Below, piece by piece: positions 22,846-32,844 of a stretch of DNA of 64,000 nt. Positions within the stretch are counted from its first letter, which is position 1; each line of letters begins with the position of its first letter. The DNA is from Alentia gelatinosa (taxonomy: Eukaryota > Annelida > Polychaeta > Phyllodocida > Polynoidae). The notes beneath the pieces are model-generated. The model ran no database searches and had not been told where the DNA came from. It saw only the letters and a program-made list of their open reading frames with translations. The stretch is from contig OX465583.1 in NCBI GenBank assembly GCA_950022655.1, positions 71,125,152-71,189,151 on the forward strand. The letters run 5' to 3'. Position numbers and translations under genes: made by a program.

Positions 22846-23319
22846 CTAAAGTGGGATTCACACGGAGAGACTCATATATTTGAGATTTGTGTACTTTACA
22901 TATATTCCCTAGTCTCCGATGGTTTTCCCTCTGTCCAATAATCTCAGGGCAGAATGATGAAATTGAGATTTCCCAGTCTCTAGGGAAAATGGCGGATCTG
23001 ATTCACGCGGAAGGAAAAACCCTGTACATAGTCACAGTCAATCTTTACCACTGAGACTAGGGGACCCTCAGTGGGAGGTACGCCAGTCTCAACAGAATGC
23101 CCGAAAGATTCTAAATAGGTTTAAAATCCAAACCGCTTGAGATTTCGCACTAAAGGAGGGGAAAATTATGACAATTATCCCTATTCCCCCTCAGTCTGAG
23201 GGAATTGAGACTTGGAGGTGTCACACGAGGAGACTATACCGGCAAATGATCTCAGGAAAATCATCTCAGATAAACCCTGCTGAAGGTACATAGAGTCTCT
23301 CGTGTGAATCCCACTTTAG
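22846..23319. mobile_element. MITE family F, complete
   Basis: Perfect 19-bp terminal inverted repeats, CTAAAGTGGGATTCACACG and its complement (23,301-23,319). Read with ends AAGTGGGATT, both sides are flanked by TA, which would suit a TA target duplication. There is no open frame of note. Confidence 0.8.
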
Positions 23320-23639
23320 CCAAAAACGTACCCCAACTCCGCCTGCCCCACAGACCTCGCACCCCCTCCTACCGCAGGTAACCTGGAACAACTTAGATCC
23401 AGGTCCCAGCATCCGCAGAGCCAACGTCGAACACTATATCGATAGATGGCACTACCGACGATCTACATTTTAGCCAGTGCTAAAATATTCCTATTCCCTC
23501 ATGCAAGGAGCAAATGTTATGTTCATCATTGATGAATGAGCGTGCAGTTTATAGATAACTAACAATTAAAAGGTTTAGGTTACAGTCAGTCAATGGGTAG
23601 TTTTCTATAAACCACTTGCACCCAGTAAACTTGGCATTT

Positions 23640-23880
23640 CTGCAACTGCCTATCTTGGATCCAAACATATGAAGCACCTGTGGATCTTGAGGTATTTTGG
23701 TCTTGAGTGATTGGTCATGGTCATCTGGGCATACCTCAAAGACCCTGAGACACTGGCTCCCTGCTCTGTTCTCACTATCACAGTGAATAGAATGCAGATA
23801 CTGAAGGACTAATTTTCGGGAAGCACGGTGGAAGTTCTATGTGACTACTCTAACCTCTAGGCGATGTATATATAGGCGTG
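23640..23880. repeat. Dispersed repeat inverted relative to 4.3 kb
   Basis: Diverged inverted counterpart of 4,225-4,420. Gene-free. Confidence 0.45.
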
Positions 23881-23964
23881 CAAGCATGCTCTAAAGACAA
23901 CTCATATAGCCTAGCGTCTACTACATACCAGGCCTGTGAATGGTGTGGAACAGCAGAAATACAC

Positions 23965-24600
23965 AATATTGACTAGTTTCAGACACAAGCGGTCGTATGC
24001 TCCGAGGAGTTGACTCGTATTAGTATCCGATCGCATGCGAGGATATTGCGCAAGACAACTCAGAAGGAGCATAAAACCGCTTTTATCTGAAACCAGTCTA
24101 TCTTGTATTTATCATCCACCTTTTCCTGACCTGTGGCTTACCGATATAAGTTCATTTTAGGTGCGCACTATTTTTATTCACACACACTATTTTCTGTATG
24201 CGCCGGGTTTTGCGGCCCAGAGCATACAGCATATCTGTATGCTTCGGGTATGATGATACACACTCCCTATGTGTTTTCTATGAGCACTTTGTATTAGGTG
24301 GATATATCTGTATGCTCCGGGTATGGTGATACACGCTGCCTATGTGTTTTCTATAAACACTTTGTATTAGGTGGATATATCTGTATGCTCTGGGTATGGT
24401 GATACACACTCCCTATGTGTTTTCTATGAACACTTTGTATTAGGTGGATATATCTGTATGCTCTGGGTATGGTGATACACACTCCCTATGTGTTTTCTAT
24501 GAACACTTTGTATTAGGTGGATATCTCTGTATGCCCTGGGTATGGTGATACACACTCCCTATGTGTTTTCTGTGGACACTGTATTAGGTGGATAATAAGA
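23965..24600 (+). mobile_element. Foldback MITE, family D, with 73-bp tandem core
   Basis: Module 1 is a hairpin with arms 'agcggtcgtatgctcc' and 'ggagcataaaaccgctt'. Module 2 begins 'tttatcatccacctttt' and ends 'ggtggataataa'. Between them about five 73-bp units ('ggtggatatatctgtatgct', 'acactccctatgtgttttct') are amplified. Confidence 0.85.
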
Positions 24601-25645
24601 ATGGACTGGGTTGAGAAGTCTGCAGTCTTGGGACATGATTGCTACCACATTGACCCATCGATTTGCCTGCATGACATACTTGTCTGTTATCGACAAGTTG
24701 AGAATTGCTCCAACTCCCGCCCTCGGCATGCCATGGAGGAGTCAGGCAGATGGTGGCAGAGGTTCACGGACGAGGCCTTGAAGAGAGAACATCCCCCAAT
24801 ATTGATGCACTCATTGCTGCTTAGGCCTACGCGAGCCACTCACGAATTGCTCTGGTGAGAAAGAATTGCTCCAGTTTACAACTTCTTGAAAGGTGAACAT
24901 TCAGGTTCTACAGAAAGTGTTTTGGGGTTGTTGTTGTTTTTTTTAGAAAAAAAAGGAAAATGGGCCTACAGATCATTATAGAATAAAATATATGGGTATT
25001 CTTTTGTTATTAAGTTTTGTACTTTAGTTGAGGTGTTTAACATTAGTCATATTTACTGGATATATAGACAAGACTCAATGGTTTTGTGGACGGGCGGCCA
25101 AAGACTACGAGAGGTTGACGCGTAGTAATACACGAGCGTTAGCATGTCCACAAAAGCATCGTTTGTCATTTCTATTATCCGTTGCCGAAAAATTTAAACC
25201 CTGAATTTGCCATATTAATATCATCGTAATAGGGACTTTGTCTTTGCTCTACAGCAAAAAGGGACTATTTTTCCGTATAGCCTACTATGACCTTCAGGCC
25301 GCATACAATGTATTTGAATCAGTATACAATAGTTAAGGTATCTGGCAGTTTTCGATCAATGGGTAATGGTTTACTGAGTTACCATACATTTTCAATGGGG
25401 AATTTGTTCGCGATGGATAATAGATAAGTCAACTTTATACAAGGGTCAATAGAGAATCCCCAAAAGCAAACCTTCTTCTATTTCTATGTTAATGGAAACG
25501 TCATAATTCAATACTAACCGTAATCTATTTTTACCAAAGAATACTCACTTGGGAACTCTTGACCTTTCATGTTGGACGAAACTAAGTTCTGAATTGTCTG
25601 CCATTTATCTGAAGACAATTTACGATTATATTGTAGAAGCTGGAA
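24601..25645. other. No gene recognised
   Basis: Unique AT-rich sequence. A 113-codon frame (24,517-24,858) starts inside the 73-bp repeat and shows no domain. A hairpin-like fragment near 25,084-25,170 has 'ggttgacgcgtagtaat', a motif shared with family D. Confidence 0.4.
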
Positions 25646-25649
25646 AGGT

Positions 25650-25930
25650 TGTAAATCTGGTGGAGAGATGACACGAACACACACGTAGAGTTTCAGAGCT
25701 GTATTCAAAACTGGATAAGATGACAAATGTCTCAGCTTATAAAGGGGTAAAAACGGCGACCGGATGCGGGCGTGTTTTCCCGCCAAAACTCCGCGGACCG
25801 TGACCGTTCCGGTCTGACACCCGCGAAAATATAAAATATTACGTTGCAATTCGGCAAACATTCCGGCATAGCGGCCGCTTACGTAATATGCGGGCGCGCT
25901 CAGAAACGGCCAAACGCCTGCCGAACTACA
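25650..25930 (-). repeat. 3' LTR
   Basis: 281 bp, identical by eye to 32,845-33,125. It contains 'ataaaatatt' and CG-rich blocks such as 'gcggccgc'. The sequence just upstream in element sense ('ttgggagctgt') is only a weak polypurine tract. Confidence 0.95.
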
Positions 25931-25984
25931 ACAGCTCCCAACACAAGTTTTTCAAGTATTTGAAAATAAAGTTTTAAGTTGATA

Positions 25985-26232
25985 GATTAACTACATTGAC
26001 ACAGATTACCATTTACAACATAATTTCACTATAGCTACAAGATTAACTGCATTGGCATAGGCAGCATAGATATTATTTTACAAACATAATTTCACTAGAG
26101 CTAAAACTACAACAGCTCCCAACTACATTGGCATGGATATTATTTACAACATAATTCCACAACATTACATTAACTGCATTGGCATAGGCAGCATAGATGT
26201 TATTTACAAACATAATTTACTCGAACTGCAAG
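25985..26232. repeat. Tandem repeat in the 3' noncoding part of the element
   Basis: Three to four diverged units of about 60-80 bp: 'taactgcattggcataggca', 'gcatagatattatttacaaa', 'cataatttcacta'. A copy of 'ctacaacagctcccaac' from the LTR junction (25,924) recurs at about 26,106, inside the array. Confidence 0.8.
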
Positions 26233-26262
26233 ACAATGAAATTAGTTATTAAAAGGTCCATC

Positions 26263-26691
26263 TCAGTTTGGTACCCACATTGGGGTAAACACTAGAAAAG
26301 CTGCATGTGAGCTTTGGCTGAAACCCTCCGAAAAGAAAACAATAGTTATACATTGAATTTGTATGGCTAACATAAATTCATCTAAGGCCTTGTCCGTTTG
26401 GTAGGAAGGAGGTCGATCCACGCAACGTGGGGAGGGTTCCTCTTCCAATTCCTTCGATAGGCCCAGATGTTTCTTGTCAGTCCGCCTTCGAGTGAATTGA
26501 TTCACAGCTGTCGGTTTCGGCTGAGCATGATGTTTGCTGATTCTCTGGAAAACCCCTTAACATAGAGATCCAGCATCCTTCAGCAGGGTATCTGAATCAG
26601 AGAAGGTTACGCACAGTACTAGGGTCGACAACAACAGAAACCAAGTTAGTGTACTTATCATCTCGAGTGTACGCTGGAGAAGAACAGACAT
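26263..26691 (-). pseudogene. Env-like third reading frame, interrupted
   Basis: Downstream of pol, an ATG at 26,691 opens a 44-codon frame whose N-terminal part has a hydrophobic core ('WFLLLSTLVLCV') typical of a signal peptide. A TAA at 26,557-26,559 ends it. The same frame is then open for 97 more codons to a TGA at 26,263, and includes a basic 'RRRTDKK' segment and a PPSY motif. A pyrimidine-rich acceptor lies just upstream, as expected for a spliced third gene. The region is far too short for a full envelope protein, with no ectodomain, fusion segment or clear anchor. Best read as a remnant. Homology to a named envelope family cannot be shown here. Confidence 0.5.
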
Positions 26692-26724
26692 GGGCTACAG
26701 CAAACCAGGTGTAAATATATTGTA

Positions 26725-26740
26725 ACTGAAAGGAAAAGGT
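26725..26740 (-). promoter_or_regulatory. Possible splice acceptor after pol
   Basis: Minus-strand 'CCTTTTCCTTTCAG' ends at 26,726, about 14 nt beyond the pol stop codon (26,740-26,742) and 34 nt before the ATG of the env-like frame. This is the position used by spliced env messages of retrovirus-like elements. No matching donor was identified. Confidence 0.45.
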
Positions 26741-29700
26741 TATTTTCGCCGGGAGGTGGTTTGCCTACCAGAACGGAGACAGGGGCCGGTGTAGGTAGGG
26801 TCTGGCGGGGCAGGCAAGGCTGGTGCTCTGGAACGAGTGACCGGCCGGTTCATTAAGGCAGGAGGGAATTTGGTTTGTGGGTGAATGAGACTGGAATCCG
26901 TTTTACTGAGTGACGCTGGGACGTGCGGAGGGTCCGCACGCTGCCGGGAGGAACGACGGGGTAAAGTTGCAGGAACTGATTTCGCGCGCCTCTGCGCAGG
27001 AGTTCTTTGTTTTGCAGAGGGCCTATGTTGTGCAATGGGGTTGTTCGACCGGCTAGCATTGGGGCGTGGACCGGCATCGATGCGGTCTAGAAGCGGGCAC
27101 AACTCGGGCTGGTCACGCAATGAAGGTCTAGCTGCGGGGGCCGCAGTTGACACGGGGGTCCCTGTTGGTGGGGATTGTGATGGACGGATAGGGGTGGGTT
27201 GAATGTTTACGTCTGGGACCGGGCGACCGGCAGCCCTGCGGGCTGCCAGCGCATCACCATACGTTGGAGGATGGCACGACGGAGCTGTGGGACAAGAGGT
27301 TTTTCGAGGGCAGATGGTCGGCACAGTAGACCGGCCTGACCGTCCACAGAGGAGGACGCGCCCGCGGAATTGTGGCGGAGCCAGGTTAGCTGCTCTTCGG
27401 GCTGCCAGCGCATCACCATATGACGGGGGATTGCATGAGGGGGCTGCGGGTAGCATAGCCCGCTGATGCGAGGGAGGACCAGACCGAGCACAGAGGAGTG
27501 GACGTCTACGATCCTTGGGACGGGGCGGAGCCAGGTTAGCGGCTCTTCGGGCCCCCAGCGCATCACCATACGACGGGGGATTGCATGAGGGGGCTGCGGG
27601 TACCATAGCCCGCTGATGCGAGGGAGGACCAGACCGAGCACAGAGGAGTGGACGTCTAAGATCCTTGGGACGGGGTGGGTGAAGGTTCGGCGGGTATTGT
27701 TTCAAGAACCGAGACCGCTGGGGCACAGGCAGCGCCTGTTGGATTGCTTCTCCTCCCACAGAGGTGTCCTTTTTCAATCGGTCGATGTTCGCAATTTGAA
27801 TTCTCCCATCCCCCTTTGATATGGCCGCTACCGGGCCGTTTAGCTGGTGTATTCGGTACCCGATTTCGAACTTCGGGTCGAGGGGGGCCGCATTGGGCTT
27901 GTGGAGCAACACCTTGTCTCCTATCGCAAACAATGGAGCGCGGGGGCGTTTATCCAACCGGGCCTTGTTGACTTGCTGTTGTTTCATCAAGTTCCCCTTG
28001 GTTGCATCATATGCCCGGTTCAGACTTCTCACCCTGTCCTCCAACACATTCGGGAAGAACTTGGGGTTTGCACTCCCCAGGTTGGCTGCTGGTTTGGTGG
28101 GGGCCCTACCAAACTGCAGGAAGAAAGGGGTAAACCCAGTTGCGTTCGAAACAGTGTTGCGGTGGGCCGCAAGGGTGGGCCCCAAAACGTCCTCCCATGC
28201 ATTTCCCCGGGCATTAACCATCTTCGCCATGATGGTTTTCAGGGTTTGATTGAACCTTTCTGTCCGCCCATTGGTCGCGGGGTGGTACCCAGAGGTGAAG
28301 CACACCCTGGTTCCCAAACCCTTGAGGAAGCCTTCCACGAGGGAGTTCTTGAACTCTGCCCCACGATCGGAGATTAGCATCTGCGGGGGGCCAAACCGGG
28401 GGATGTATTCATCATGCAAGTATCTGAAAACCAATTCAGATCCTTTACTAGGTAGAGGTTTCACCTCCGCCCACCCCGAACAGTGGTCAATAAGCACTAG
28501 GCAGTATCGATTCCCCTTTGACGAGATCGGAAGAGGCCCAATCATATCAATGCCTACGATCTCCCCCGGGAAATGGGGGATTGGCATTGGGGAAGACTCT
28601 GGGTAGTACCGCTTACGTTTATGTGACAGGCACTCTGGACACTCGGAGAGTACAGAGAAGATCTCCTTACTCATCCGAGGCCACCGGTATTTCTCGTTCA
28701 ACCGGGCCAAGGTTTTGTCGACACCTTGGTGCCCCACCTCTATGTGCGCACGCCTGACCAAATCCCGGGTCATTTGAGGTGGGACCACTATCCGGGGATA
28801 GCCGGTTCCCTTGTGGGGAGCCTCGACCGTGTACAGGACATTACCGTAGACAGTGTAATTGTCCAGATCATCCAATCCCTTGTTGTACTCGGGAAGCTGT
28901 ACCTGATATCGGATCAAGGATGCTTTGTCTAGATGTGGATCGGTCCACATCAGCGAGGGACCTAAGCGGACGGCTCTGGTCTGCCCACGGGTAACCGCCG
29001 ATTGTTCTGCGCGGGGTAGGGCGGCCTCGCTGGCCGGGAGACGCGATAACATGTCTGCGCGGACGTTGTGGCACCCACGTCGGTACTCTATAGGGGCTCC
29101 GAACTCAGCGATGAGGACTGCCCAACGCTGGATTTTGGTATTCTGCACCTCTGACAAGAAAAGGGACTTGAGGGGTTTGTGATCTGTGAAAATGGTGAAC
29201 TGTGACCCCTGAAGGTACACCCGAAGTTTGTTTAAGGCGAAGATAACAGCATACGCCTCCTTTTCGATGGTGGCCCATTTTTCTTGGGCGGGGTTCAACC
29301 TCTTGGATATGTACTGAATAGGGCGTTCGACACCCTCATCATCTCGTTGGGTCAGAATGGCTCCTATGCACAGATCGGACGCATCTGTGTATAGCTGAAA
29401 TGGCCTTGAGAGGTCTGGGAATGCCATGACTTGGCTGGACACCAGTGTGTCCCTCAGACCCTCCCATGCAAGGTGTGTGGACTCGTTCCACTCAAAACGG
29501 GCATTTTTCTTGGTCAAATCGGCCAACGGGGCTGCCAACTCTGCGAAGTTGGGGATGCACTGCCGATAGTAGTTAGCCATCCCCAGAAACCTTCTGATAC
29601 CCTTCACATCACGGGGCGGAGCCATTTCCTTGATGGCAGCTACCTTGTCTTCATCTGGGCGGATCCCCTTGGTCCCTACAATGAACCCAAGGAGCTTGAT

Positions 29701-30807
29701 CTCATCAGCACGGAACTGGCATTTCTGAGAGTTTACAGTGAGGTTGTTCTCCTCTAGGGTCCTGAGAACCTGTCGGACATGTTCCTCGTGATCGTGTTCG
29801 TTCCGCGAATAAATCACGATGTCATCAAGGTAAACCAGCACGAACTTGGACAGGAATGGTCCCAGCACCTTGTTGATATGTCGCTGCCAGACTGCCCCAC
29901 TGTTCTTTAAACCAGCGGGCATCACATTCCACTCATACAGACCCATGTGAGTCGCCATGGCTGTCTTTTCCTTGCTGTCCTCGTCTACCTCTATCTGCCA
30001 ATATGCCGATTTCAGATCCATGGTAGTAAATACCTCGGCTCCCTGCAGTTGATCGAAAATGTCCTGCACTACGGGCATCGGATGGGCATCCTTGACTGTG
30101 ATGGCGTTTAGCCTGCGGTAATCGACGACGCAGCGAGCAGACCCATCAGGTTTCGGTACTATCAATACCGGGGATGCCCAGGGGCTGGAACTAGGGCGTA
30201 TCAGCCCTTTTTGCAACAATTTGTTAATCTCTCCCTCCACCACCCGTCTTTTCTGGAGGGGGACACGATACGGCCGCTGACGGACCGGCTGGACATTTTC
30301 GGTGGTGATAAACATCCTTACCCCTTGGGCCCGACCGAGGGGTTGGTTATCACGTGAAAACACATTCGGGAAAAGCCCTGCCCATTTGTCGAGGTCACTG
30401 TGCACCCCACACATGTCCTCACTCTCATCTAGAGGACCAGCCCACTGGTACGTTTCCCTCATGACACGAATCAACCCTTTCACACAATCTACGCTAGCTT
30501 CTAAAATTCTTAACCCATCTATTCCTAAGAGCACATCGTGCATCATACTATCCACTATATACATGGGGATGCGTTTCCCCTTGAGTCCTACAAGGGCCAC
30601 CCCTCTAGTAGGGATGTCGTGGCCCGACAGTGATTTCAGTTTGACCCCAGGGGTCAGAAAAGGGGGGAGGCCCTTCTTGGTGACCAGGTGTCTCCAGACA
30701 TCTGTCCTGATCATAGAGCGGCACGCGCCGGTGTCGGCCAGGGTGCTCAGCTTGAGCCCATCAGTTTCCAAAAGAAACGTCACCCGGCCGTCCGGCGCGC
30801 CAATTAG
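26740..30807 (-). CDS. Pol polyprotein: protease, RT, RNase H, integrase
   Basis: Open for about 1,355 codons from the frameshift point. Numbering from there: aspartic protease with 'LADTGACRS' (Asp near 25); reverse transcriptase with 'DLKSAYW' (about 264) and the YLDD active site (about 326-329); RNase H with 'TDASD', 'EKEAYA' and 'TDHKPL' (Asp 475, Glu 517, Asp 542); integrase with the zinc-binding pattern H688, H693, C723, C726 and catalytic D754, D814, E850. The spacing between the last two is 35 residues, as is standard. A GPY/F-like module may follow near 980-1,010. The last third is Pro/Arg-rich, with three repeats of about 50 residues, each ending in a PPxY motif. No chromodomain is seen. 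All catalytic residues are present. The frame is open upstream to 31,014 and beyond only because it overlaps gag. It lacks a convincing ATG, in keeping with expression by frameshifting. Confidence 0.95.
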   Translation of the reverse strand, partial: LIGAPDGRVTFLLETDGLKLSTLADTGACRSMIRTDVWRHLVTKKGLPPFLTPGVKLKSLSGHDIPTRGVALVGLKGKRIPMYIVDSMMHDVLLGIDGLRILEASVDCVKGLIRVMRETYQWAGPLDESEDMCGVHSDLDKWAGLFPNVFSRDNQPLGRAQGVRMFITTENVQPVRQRPYRVPLQKRRVVEGEINKLLQKGLIRPSSSPWASPVLIVPKPDGSARCVVDYRRLNAITVKDAHPMPVVQDIFDQLQGAEVFTTMDLKSAYWQIEVDEDSKEKTAMATHMGLYEWNVMPAGLKNSGAVWQRHINKVLGPFLSKFVLVYLDDIVIYSRNEHDHEEHVRQVLRTLEENNLTVNSQKCQFRADEIKLLGFIVGTKGIRPDEDKVAAIKEMAPPRDVKGIRRFLGMANYYRQCIPNFAELAAPLADLTKKNARFEWNESTHLAWEGLRDTLVSSQVMAFPDLSRPFQLYTDASDLCIGAILTQRDDEGVERPIQYISKRLNPAQEKWATIEKEAYAVIFALNKLRVYLQGSQFTIFTDHKPLKSLFLSEVQNTKIQRWAVLIAEFGAPIEYRRGCHNVRADMLSRLPASEAALPRAEQSAVTRGQTRAVRLGPSLMWTDPHLDKASLIRYQVQLPEYNKGLDDLDNYTVYGNVLYTVEAPHKGTGYPRIVVPPQMTRDLVRRAHIEVGHQGVDKTLARLNEKYRWPRMSKEIFSVLSECPECLSHKRKRYYPESSPMPIPHFPGEIVGIDMIGPLPISSKGNRYCLVLIDHCSGWAEVKPLPSKGSELVFRYLHDEYIPRFGPPQMLISDRGAEFKNSLVEGFLKGLGTRVCFTSGYHPATNGRTERFNQTLKTIMAKMVNARGNAWEDVLGPTLAAHRNTVSNATGFTPFFLQFGRAPTKPAANLGSANPKFFPNVLEDRVRSLNRAYDATKGNLMKQQQVNKARLDKRPRAPLFAIGDKVLLHKPNAAPLDPKFEIGYRIHQLNGPVAAISKGDGRIQIANIDRLKKDTSVGGEAIQQALPVPQRSRFLKQYPPNLHPPRPKDLRRPLLCARSGPPSHQRAMVPAAPSCNPPSYGDALGARRAANLAPPRPKDRRRPLLCARSGPPSHQRAMLPAAPSCNPPSYGDALAARRAANLAPPQFRGRVLLCGRSGRSTVPTICPRKTSCPTAPSCHPPTYGDALAARRAAGRPVPDVNIQPTPIRPSQSPPTGTPVSTAAPAARPSLRDQPELCPLLDRIDAGPRPNASRSNNPIAQHRPSAKQRTPAQRRAKSVPATLPRRSSRQRADPPHVPASLSKTDSSLIHPQTKFPPALMNRPVTRSRAPALPAPPDPTYTGPCLRSGRQTTSRRK
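27230..27640 (-). repeat. Tandem repeat within pol, about 150 bp
   Basis: Two close copies and one diverged copy encode 'APSCNPPSYGDAL' or 'APSCHPPTYGDAL'. The period is a multiple of three (about 150-156 bp), so the frame is kept. Confidence 0.85.
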
Positions 30808-31442
30808 TTTCCCTGGTTGATGGGATAGGTGTTGAACAAGTCCATCTGTGGGGCCGATCCCCATCCAGGGCATTCTAGCGCAGGGCTGTTCGTTATTGAG
30901 GCGGGGGCGACCTGGCCCCACACCGGGGGTGCTACAGCAGCCTGCTGGGGAGGGATGCCCTGGCTCCAAACCGGGAAGGCCACCGCTGCCTGAGGAGTTG
31001 GCATTTGCCGGCAATTGCGCTCAAGGTGTCCGATTTTCTGGCAGTTCCAGCATCGGACTTGGGACCCAGACTGTCCCTTGTTGTTTTTCTTGTTGCTGTT
31101 GCGGCGGCGGCCGCTCCCTTTTCCATGCCCGCCGCCTCGGCCCTGTCCAATGTCCCCCCTTCTCATGTACATGCTGAGTACCATAGGAGCAGGTGTTTGG
31201 GGATGGTACTGGGTCATCGGGTACACGCTTGGCAGGTGCCTGTTTGGCTGCGCGCCTGCAGCGGCCTGCGCATACGGGCCAGCCTGGTACGGAGTTTGGT
31301 ACCTGTGGCCATGTTGGTCGGGAGTACCCGGCGGCACAGTTGCAGCCACCTGCCCCATAGGGGCTGGTGGCATTACCAGGGCCTCCAATTTCTTCTCGAG
31401 ACCCGTCATCTGCTGCTGCAGTGACCTTAGTACCTCAACCAT
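30804..31442 (-). CDS. Gag, short, with one CCHC zinc knuckle
   Basis: 212 codons from an ATG at 31,442, with an in-frame stop about 30 nt upstream, so the ORF cannot begin much earlier. Residues 1-25 look helical and Leu-rich. A Pro/Gln/Tyr-rich stretch follows, then a Gly/Arg/Lys-rich segment, then the knuckle CWNCQKIGHLERNC (C-X2-C-X4-H-X4-C). No capsid-like domain with its major homology region is seen, and the protein is roughly half the usual length or less. The ORF ends in TAA at 30,804, immediately after a slippery heptamer. It supplies nucleocapsid function. Missing capsid sequence could lie in an unrecognised exon or be deleted. Confidence 0.85.
   Translation of the reverse strand: MVEVLRSLQQQMTGLEKKLEALVMPPAPMGQVAATVPPGTPDQHGHRYQTPYQAGPYAQAAAGAQPNRHLPSVYPMTQYHPQTPAPMVLSMYMRRGDIGQGRGGGHGKGSGRRRNSNKKNNKGQSGSQVRCWNCQKIGHLERNCRQMPTPQAAVAFPVWSQGIPPQQAAVAPPVWGQVAPASITNSPALECPGWGSAPQMDLFNTYPINQGN
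30807..30813 (-). promoter_or_regulatory. -1 frameshift heptamer G GGA AAC
   Basis: On the minus strand the gag frame reads CA[G GGA AAC] TAA. This is a canonical X-XXY-YYZ heptamer placed directly before the stop. After a -1 slip the next codons (CTA ATT GGC GCG) are those of the pol frame. A GC-rich segment begins within 10 nt ('ggcgcgcc'), and 'gcgtgcc' about 75 nt downstream could pair with it. Confidence 0.8.
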
Positions 31443-31879
31443 GGTTTGAATACAATTGGATTCACAGACTCAAAACCCAAGCTCCCGTGGGCCTAAACAC
31501 CATGGATAGTAGGTATGGGTGATGGAGCACTAAATGCCACGTTTTTTTTTTTTATATGTTGCGGAAAATACGGAGTCAGATATAAACAGACACATTAAGT
31601 CAATATATGCGGAAACATATGTACAATATATGAAAGACAGGACTTTTGCTGCTCAAAGACAGTTCTTTTGCTGCTCACAGGCAGAGTTGGAATCAGTATA
31701 GATATACAATATTAATCCAGTGCCTCATCTTATCACTAGCAGTTAATGCAGTAATTACCAACCAGATTAAGTGCATAACAGAAATCTGTGTAAAGGAAAA
31801 GTCATGTACAAAACATAATACACAAAACATACAATACTATACTACAAATGGGCATAGACATAAAGAGCAATATAAAATA

Positions 31880-32665
31880 GTATCGGGCGGGTGCGGTTCA
31901 AACCGACAAGATTTGCAGAGATATACCCCATATTTTCGAATTCAACCACCGAGGGGACCGTTCAGTGAATCTTGCGGAGATATTCTCCGTATTTTCAAAT
32001 TCGAACGTCAACAGACACGCTGAATAGTAACGTAGGCGGGCGGTTTAAACCTACGAATTTCGCGGAGATACGTCCCGTATTTTCCGATTCAGATACAAAC
32101 GGACACGTTAAGTCATTAGTAACAGGCGGGTGCGGTTCAAACCGACAAGATTTGCGGAGATATACTCCGTATTTTCGAATTCAACCGCCGAGGGGACCGT
32201 TCAGTGAATCTTGCGGAGATATTCTCCGTATTTTTCTATTCAAATACCAACGGACACGTTAAGTCAGTAGAAACGGGCGGGTGCGGTTAAAATCCACAAA
32301 CTTTGCGGAGATATATCTCGTATTTTCGAATTCAAATGTCGACGGGACTGCTCAGTGAATTTCGCGGAGATATTTCCCGTATTTTCCGATTCAAATACAA
32401 ACGGACACGTTAAGTCAGTAGAAACGGACGGGTGCGGTTCAAATCCATAAATTTTGCGGAGATATACCTCGTATTTTCGAATTCAAACGCCGACGGGACT
32501 GCTCAGTGAATTTTGCGGAGATATTCTCCGTATTTTCAAATTCGAACATCAACAGACACGCTCAATAGTAACGGAGGTGGACGGTTTAAACCTAAGTTTT
32601 GCGGAGATATACCCCGTATTTTCTAATTCAAATGCCAACGGGAGCGCTCAGTGAATTTTGCGGAA
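31880..32665 (-). repeat. Tandem hairpin repeats in the retrotransposon leader
   Basis: About nine diverged units of roughly 85 bp, paired in a ~175-bp higher-order unit. Each has a core near 'gcggagatatactccgtatt', holding the inverted repeat CGGAG-N5-CTCCG. They occupy the region between primer site and gag where a capsid-coding sequence would usually begin. Confidence 0.85.
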
Positions 32666-32825
32666 GTAGTAACAGAATGGGTTATAACTTACAGGCTTTT
32701 TAAAGTTAACTTCTTTGTGTTTCGAGCTCTCCCTCTCCACCAAATTATACAAACAATATACTGCACTATACACCACCGTATACACACAAACTACACTTAC
32801 CCGGCTGGTGTTCAGGATACGTCCT

Positions 32826-32843
32826 ATCCTGGCAAGATCGCCA
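32826..32843 (-). promoter_or_regulatory. Primer-binding site
   Basis: On the minus strand, one base after the LTR, the sequence reads TGGCGATCTTGCCAGGAT. It begins with TGG, complementary to a tRNA CCA end, at the expected position. The tRNA species is not assigned. Confidence 0.7.
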
Positions 32844-32844
32844 C

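Noticed and set aside
30808..31014. Independent pol start at 31,014
   Set aside because: The codon is TTG and the stretch overlaps gag. The slippery heptamer explains pol expression better.
26853..31449. Many plus-strand frames opposite gag and pol
   Set aside because: Shadows of the well-supported minus-strand gag and pol; no motifs of their own.
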